From the NCBI GenBank assembly GCA_039029195.1, contig JBCCGR010000005.1:62001-126000 (forward strand): a stretch of DNA of 64,000 nucleotides, written 5' to 3'. Positions 59,943-64,000 of this stretch are shown here, piece by piece; the first letter of the stretch is position 1; each line of letters starts with the position of its first letter. The translations under genes and the position numbers were made by a program. The notes under the pieces were generated by a model, which worked only from the letters and a program-made list of their open reading frames with translations, had not been told where the DNA came from and did no database searches. The stretch is from JBCCGR01 sp039029195. Its GTDB lineage: Bacteria; Pseudomonadota; Alphaproteobacteria; Rhizobiales; Rhizobiaceae.

Positions 59943-60638
59943 ATGGAGGCAGCGCATTCCGAATCAGGGTTCTCAAAGGCCAAGCTCGCCCTGACGATCA
60001 TGGGTGCGCTCACCCTGTCTGCGCTGATGGTGGGCCTTGGGAGCCTTTGGCTCGGCGACGAGATCGCCAACACCACCCATACAGATGCCAAACGTCACGT
60101 TGAAATCATCATTGGTGGCGAGACGCTGTTCATTCCCGTCAACGAAATCCGTTTCAAACCGCAACGCCGACCGGGCCGACGTGACCGGGCGGACCTCTAT
60201 TTTCTGTGGCCGTCCGGACTTGGGTTTTCCAAGACACTTGAGCAGCAATTCAATGCCGGGGGCAGCGACAGCAATCTGATTTTCATTGTCGTTACAAAAC
60301 GCCAGGGCGATCCCGACATGAGTGGCCGACTTGATCTCGTCTACAAACCATTCTTCGAAGGCGTGCCGCATGCGGGGCCGGCCGGGCTGTCAGTCCAGCG
60401 ATTGCGCAAAGGTGCGGGTTTTGATGGAGAGGCTCTCTTTTTTCAGCCAAACCGCACCATGCCCTTCGTGGCGCGCTGCCCCATTCACGATGCGCTGCCT
60501 GATTTGAAGTACTGCCTGCGCGATATTCATGCGGGTCAAAACCTGCACGTCAGCTACCGGTTCCCCATCCATCTGATCGCGGAATGGAAATCGATTGAGG
60601 AGCTGGTGCGGAACAAGGTTGCCGATTGGCGCCGTTAG
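59943..60638 (+). CDS. Membrane-anchored protein of unknown function
   Basis: 231 residues from the ATG at 59943 (MEAAHSESGFSKAKL); the frame is open upstream but overlaps the divergent gene. One membrane helix near 18-42 (IMGALTLSALMVGLGSLWLG) and then a soluble, beta-rich domain, presumably periplasmic, with GGETLFIPVNEIRF, DLYFLWPSGLGF and a single cysteine pair in ARCPIHDALPDLKYCLRD. The composition is natural for a protein. No family recognised. It overlaps the end of the convergent DUF3126 gene by four bases. Confidence 0.72.
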   Translation: MEAAHSESGFSKAKLALTIMGALTLSALMVGLGSLWLGDEIANTTHTDAKRHVEIIIGGETLFIPVNEIRFKPQRRPGRRDRADLYFLWPSGLGFSKTLEQQFNAGGSDSNLIFIVVTKRQGDPDMSGRLDLVYKPFFEGVPHAGPAGLSVQRLRKGAGFDGEALFFQPNRTMPFVARCPIHDALPDLKYCLRDIHAGQNLHVSYRFPIHLIAEWKSIEELVRNKVADWRR

Positions 60639-60850
60639 ACTTCGTCCAGATCAATGTCCAGGATAGCCATGGAGAAATTGTAGGACAGATCGCCGTCTTC
60701 ATCGTCGCGATAAATCACGCCCATGAACTCATCTTCCTTGTAGAGCTCCGCAGAATCCGTCTTGCGCGGGCGGGCGCGCACTTCAAATCCACCGGCTCCA
60801 AACACCCGGTTGAAATAGGCATTCAAACGCTTGATCTCGTCGGGTTTCAC
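60635..60850 (-). CDS. DUF3126 family protein
   Basis: 71 residues, acidic and cytoplasmic. The sequence KPDEIKRLNAYFNRVFG and ELYKEDEFMGVIYRDDEDGD is that of DUF3126, a small protein restricted, as far as I know, to alphaproteobacteria and often placed next to cysE. Function unknown. It lies 104 bases downstream of cysE on the same strand. Confidence 0.92.
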   Translation of the reverse strand: MKPDEIKRLNAYFNRVFGAGGFEVRARPRKTDSAELYKEDEFMGVIYRDDEDGDLSYNFSMAILDIDLDEV

Positions 60851-60954
60851 CGGTCATCTCCTGAAAAACTATGATTTGCGAAGTCGCGCGCGCCTTCTGC
60901 CACAGCGCTTTCACCGCTGTAAAGCACCGAGACGGCTACGATGGAATGTTTGCG

Positions 60955-61809
60955 TTATTCGCCTTGAAGGTCGGCCAAAATCTGGTTCATCGAACGCGAA
61001 GGCTGTGAGCAGCCCGCAACGCCAACAACCTTTGCCGGGACCCCGGCTACGGTGGTTTTTGGTGCCACACGCTTCAATACCAGTGAACCGGCGGCTACCC
61101 TGGAGCAGCTTCCGACTTCGATATTGCCAAGAATTGTCGCTCCGGCGCCAATCAGAACACCATTTCTCACTTTTGGATGGCGATCACCATCCTCTTTGCC
61201 GGTTCCGCCCAACGTCACCTGATGCAGGATCGAGACATCATCACCCACTTCCGCTGTCATGCCGATCACGACGCCGGTGGCATGGTCAATGAAGATGCCT
61301 TTGCCGAATTTCACCTGCGGGTGAATGTCGGTCTGAAACACTTCAGATGAGCGGCTCTGCAGGTAGAGCGCAAAGTCCTTGCGCCCTTTCCGCCATAACC
61401 AATTGGCCAGACGATGCGTCTGAATGGCATGAAAGCCCTTGAAGTAAAGAACCGGCTCCACAATGCGATCGCAGGCTGGATCGCGCTCGTAGACGGCAGC
61501 GATGTCGATCCGCACGATCTCGGACCAATGCGGCTCGTCGTCCAGCATGGCCTGGAATGCTTGGCGGATCAGGTCAGCGCTCACATCGGTGTGGTGCAGA
61601 CGCTCCGAAATGCGGTGAATAATAACCGCCTCAAGGCTCTCCTGATTGAGAACGGTGGCAAAATAGAAGCTGGAAAGCGTCGGATCATTGTCCAATATTG
61701 CTTCAACCTCGTGGCGAAGTTCTGCCCAAACCGGATCTACCGTTGAGAGGGATTTCGCCTTTCTCGCCGGGTTGATCCCGACTGAGGTTGCTTGATTTGA
61801 CTGCGCCAT
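60955..61809 (-). CDS. cysE: Serine O-acetyltransferase
   Basis: 284 residues from the ATG at 61809, preceded by AGGACC; an in-frame start 23 codons upstream is unlikely. The N-terminal helical part (VWAELRHEVEAILDNDPTLS) is followed by the hexapeptide beta-helix with KGIFIDHATGVVIG, DVSILHQVTLGGTGK (catalytic His) and GDRHPKVRNGVLIGAGA. It acetylates serine with acetyl-CoA in the first step of cysteine synthesis. The C-terminal QPSRSMNQILADLQGE tail may be the cysteine-synthase contact, although the last residue is not the usual isoleucine. Confidence 0.96.
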   Translation of the reverse strand: MAQSNQATSVGINPARKAKSLSTVDPVWAELRHEVEAILDNDPTLSSFYFATVLNQESLEAVIIHRISERLHHTDVSADLIRQAFQAMLDDEPHWSEIVRIDIAAVYERDPACDRIVEPVLYFKGFHAIQTHRLANWLWRKGRKDFALYLQSRSSEVFQTDIHPQVKFGKGIFIDHATGVVIGMTAEVGDDVSILHQVTLGGTGKEDGDRHPKVRNGVLIGAGATILGNIEVGSCSRVAAGSLVLKRVAPKTTVAGVPAKVVGVAGCSQPSRSMNQILADLQGE

Positions 61810-61882
61810 GGTCCTGTCCCGCCTGTTGGCATTCGCGGCTTCACACAAAGCTTCTTTTGAAGCATTAGGGTGCAACATAGGA

Positions 61883-62740
61883 ATGAATTTGTCCTGGGTC
61901 CAACTTTATGGGCAAAAAACTGGAGACCTTTTGTTGAGCAAGCCTTCAGCCGTCACGACTAGCGTTCCCATTCTGGTAGCAAAATCAGGCGCTATCGGAC
62001 ACCTCACCATAAATCGACCCGACAAGCACAATGCCATGACCCTTGCCATGTGGCGGGCCGTGCCAGACATGATTTCAGATCTGGTGGAGGACCGCTCGGT
62101 GCGGGTAATTGTGCTTGCCGGAGCTGGCAGAAACGCGTTTTGCGCCGGTGCTGATATTGGTGAATTCGACGCTGTGCGGTCAGGCCCCGAAAACGCCAGA
62201 GAGTATGAGGCCGCAAACGAAGCGGCATTCACCGCTGTTCGAACCGCTGCAAAACCCGTCATCGCAGCGATATCCGGCCATTGCTTTGGCGGTGGATTCG
62301 GACTGGCGGCGGCTTGCGACATTCGACTGGCTTCGGAAGGTTCGCTGTTCAGCGTTCCGGCCTCCCGCCTCGGACTTGCCTACCCGGTAACCGCAATGGC
62401 CGACATCGTCACCGGCGTTGGCGCGGCCCGTTCAAAGGAAATGTTGTTCAGCGCTAGGCGTTATTCAGCAGCAGAGATGCACGCGTTCGGATTTCTCAAT
62501 GCGGTTTGTGAAACCGAGCAATTGGAGGCGCAGGTAAACGCTCTTTGCGTCGATATCGCCTCCGGTGCTCCCTTGTCGATTGCAGCAGCGAAGCAATCCA
62601 TCGCCGCGGTGCTTTCAGGCGGAGCAGAAGACCTCAATCAGGCGAAGATTGCAGGCGATGTCACCTTTGCCAGCGACGACTATGCCGAAGGCTGTGTCGC
62701 CTTCAAGGAGAAGCGAAAACCGGTATTTCGTGGCCAGTGA
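61883..62740 (+). CDS. Enoyl-CoA hydratase/isomerase family protein
   Basis: 285 residues from the ATG at 61883; a TTG at 61934 preceded by GGAGA is a good alternative. Crotonase motifs: LTINRPDKHNAMTLAMW, oxyanion loop LAGAGRNAFCAGADIGEF and AAISGHCFGGGFGLAAACDI. The Glu pair of the typical hydratase active site is not obvious, so isomerase or other acyl-CoA activity is possible. It is divergent from cysE and convergent with an alpha/beta hydrolase gene. Confidence 0.88.
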   Translation: MNLSWVQLYGQKTGDLLLSKPSAVTTSVPILVAKSGAIGHLTINRPDKHNAMTLAMWRAVPDMISDLVEDRSVRVIVLAGAGRNAFCAGADIGEFDAVRSGPENAREYEAANEAAFTAVRTAAKPVIAAISGHCFGGGFGLAAACDIRLASEGSLFSVPASRLGLAYPVTAMADIVTGVGAARSKEMLFSARRYSAAEMHAFGFLNAVCETEQLEAQVNALCVDIASGAPLSIAAAKQSIAAVLSGGAEDLNQAKIAGDVTFASDDYAEGCVAFKEKRKPVFRGQ

Positions 62741-62746
62741 GTGGTT

Positions 62747-63643
62747 TCAGACGCTCACCGGTTCCCCTTCCACATCGCTTTCCAAAAAATCCATCACTGC
62801 CGAGGTGAAAATGTCGTTCTTGTCACCGGCGACCATATGGCCAGCTTCTGCCACGTCCACATAGCGGGCATGAGGCACCATTTGTAAAAACTCCCGGGCA
62901 TGTTCTTCACTCACAAGTTCCGAACGTGCTCCCCGGATCAACAGCACGGGTAGTTTGAGCCGACCGACCGCTTGAAGACCGCGCTGACGCATTTCATCGC
63001 GATCCGATTTGATGCTCAATGGACCTTCTGCGAACGCGGGGTCCCAATGCCATCGATAGCGGCCATCGCTTCCAAGGCGCAGATTTTTGTTGAGCCCGTC
63101 CAGCGACTTCGGCTTCGCCCGGTGCGGCATGTAGGCCGAAACGGCATCAGCCGCCTCTTCAATCGACCCAAAGCCATCTTTTAGATGTGCTCCCATGAAA
63201 TCGTGAATTTTCTTCACGCCGTTCGGATCCATCTTGGGCGTGATATCGACCAGAATCAGCGCTTCCAGCAGCGGACCGTCCGCCTCACCTTCCGCCATCA
63301 GTGCGGACAGTCCACCAAGCGAAGCCCCGACGATCACGGGTCGCACCCCGTACCGGCTCTTCACCTCCCTGGCCAAAGCAGTCACATCGGCGGCAAAATG
63401 AAAAAACGTGTAGGATTGATCTTCCAGCCAATCGCTCTCGCCATGGCCGCGTAAATCGACCGTGATTGCGGTGATCCCCGCGTCCGCCAACCGCTTTGCA
63501 GTCCCCTGCCAGGAGTGCCGGGTCTGACCGCCACCGTGTAATAACACCGCAACACGGTCGGATCTGCTTCTATGTTCTGTTGCCGAGAGCTTGTTGTTGT
63601 CTGCCCCGGTAAACTCAATATCCTGCGGTTTAATGTTGCTCAT
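62747..63643 (-). CDS. Alpha/beta hydrolase
   Basis: 298 residues. Oxyanion region VAVLLHGGGQTRHSW, nucleophile Ser108 in VIVGASLGGLSALM, acid near LIRGARSELVSEE and base in VDVAEAGHMVAGD. Close to peroxidase/epoxide-hydrolase-like members of the fold. The next upstream gene on the same strand, 12 bases away, also encodes an alpha/beta hydrolase (window edge), so they probably form an operon. Substrate unknown. Confidence 0.9.
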   Translation of the reverse strand: MSNIKPQDIEFTGADNNKLSATEHRSRSDRVAVLLHGGGQTRHSWQGTAKRLADAGITAITVDLRGHGESDWLEDQSYTFFHFAADVTALAREVKSRYGVRPVIVGASLGGLSALMAEGEADGPLLEALILVDITPKMDPNGVKKIHDFMGAHLKDGFGSIEEAADAVSAYMPHRAKPKSLDGLNKNLRLGSDGRYRWHWDPAFAEGPLSIKSDRDEMRQRGLQAVGRLKLPVLLIRGARSELVSEEHAREFLQMVPHARYVDVAEAGHMVAGDKNDIFTSAVMDFLESDVEGEPVSV

Positions 63644-63655
63644 GGCGCAATCTGA

Positions 63656-64000
63656 CTATTCACTTTGGTTGTTGAGAAAGGCCAGAACGGCCTGCTTAAA
63701 TGCCTTATCGCCAACCGCCTTCATGTGGTCACGGCCAGGAATGGTGTAGGCGATACCATTGGGCAGATGATCGGCAAGCCCTTCAGGCGTACCGCCCACC
63801 TCATCGGTTTCACCAACCGCCACCAGCGCCGGTGCCACGATCTTTGACACGTCCTCAGCCGACAATTTCTTTCGTGATGGGCGGATGCACGCGGCAAGCG
63901 CCATTCGGTCCGAGCCGGTCTGGTCAGCGAATTTTCGAAACGCCAGAGCACCCTGATCAGTCACAGTCGCGGGATCGTCCGCTTCAAGGGCCGCAGCGAC
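63656..64000 (-). CDS. Alpha/beta hydrolase, C-terminal part (start lies beyond the window)
   Basis: The last 114 residues are in the window; the frame stays open to position 64000. PALVAVGETDEVGGTPEGLA carries the acid and IPGRDHMKAVGDKAFKQAV the base histidine of the alpha/beta hydrolase triad. The nucleophile lies off the edge. The distance to the next hydrolase gene is 12 bases. Confidence 0.82.
   Translation of the reverse strand, partial: VAAALEADDPATVTDQGALAFRKFADQTGSDRMALAACIRPSRKKLSAEDVSKIVAPALVAVGETDEVGGTPEGLADHLPNGIAYTIPGRDHMKAVGDKAFKQAVLAFLNNQSE

Noticed and set aside
1..64000. tRNA, rRNA, CRISPR arrays, insertion sequences
   Set aside because: Intergenic regions were read for T-arm patterns, spaced direct repeats and transposase motifs, and none was convincing.

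Overview
The window looks like a chromosomal segment of an alphaproteobacterium, most likely Hyphomicrobiales (Rhizobiales) and possibly marine. The evidence is the run yidD / SufU-like scaffold / folE / hisI / patatin / CBS protein, the presence of DUF2336, DUF3126, a BTLCP cysteine peptidase and a PAS_5 + PilZ pair, many GTG/TTG starts, and a moderately high GC content. No phage, insertion sequence, integrase, CRISPR array, rRNA or tRNA was recognised, so this is mostly core and metabolic chromosome with a few accessory cassettes.

Left part (1-12 kb): an isoquinoline 1-oxidoreductase-like molybdenum hydroxylase (iorAB, iorB cut by the window edge) faces a TetR regulator across twin palindromes. 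An OxyR-like LysR regulator is divergent from nhaA plus an SbtA-type sodium/bicarbonate symporter. A nicotinamide salvage operon follows (fused NMN adenylyltransferase-Nudix, then nadV). Its two leaders carry an unusual repeated RNA motif, namely four hairpins with a GGAGT pentaloop. After that come a frameshifted sulfatase/phosphonate monoester hydrolase, a glycosyltransferase 2 and a polytopic membrane protein.

Middle-left (11-26 kb): cytochrome b561 and YceI, an MFS transporter, a crotonase, a hydrolase, and a Tat-exported protein made of GX3 repeats. Next is a divergent catabolic locus: tctCBA (tripartite carboxylate uptake) against a translationally coupled operon iclR-HAD-class III aminotransferase-aldehyde dehydrogenase-UPF0261 (Tm-1-like).

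Centre (26-43 kb): tamA/tamB outer-membrane assembly, nadK, DUF2336, a CitE-like lyase, an EamA permease, small secreted proteins, flavin reductase and nitroreductase, an acyltransferase and thrS. A small, AT-richer insertion (ParB-like protein + methyltransferase) and an epimerase follow.

Right part (45-64 kb): a TMEM43 homologue; a TetR / DUF4345 / haloalkane dehalogenase cassette with a dense operator; the iron-sulfur/folate/histidine housekeeping block; rhomboid protease; PAS_5 and PilZ proteins; an ArsR-SRPBCC-DUF1761 operon with two operators; a dienelactone-hydrolase-like protein; BTLCP peptidase; a candidate C-rich-loop sRNA; gamma carbonic anhydrase; cysE; a crotonase; and two alpha/beta hydrolases, the last one cut by the window end.

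Limits: family names come from recognising motifs by eye, and no search was run. Operators, promoters and RNAs are inferred from symmetry and position only.
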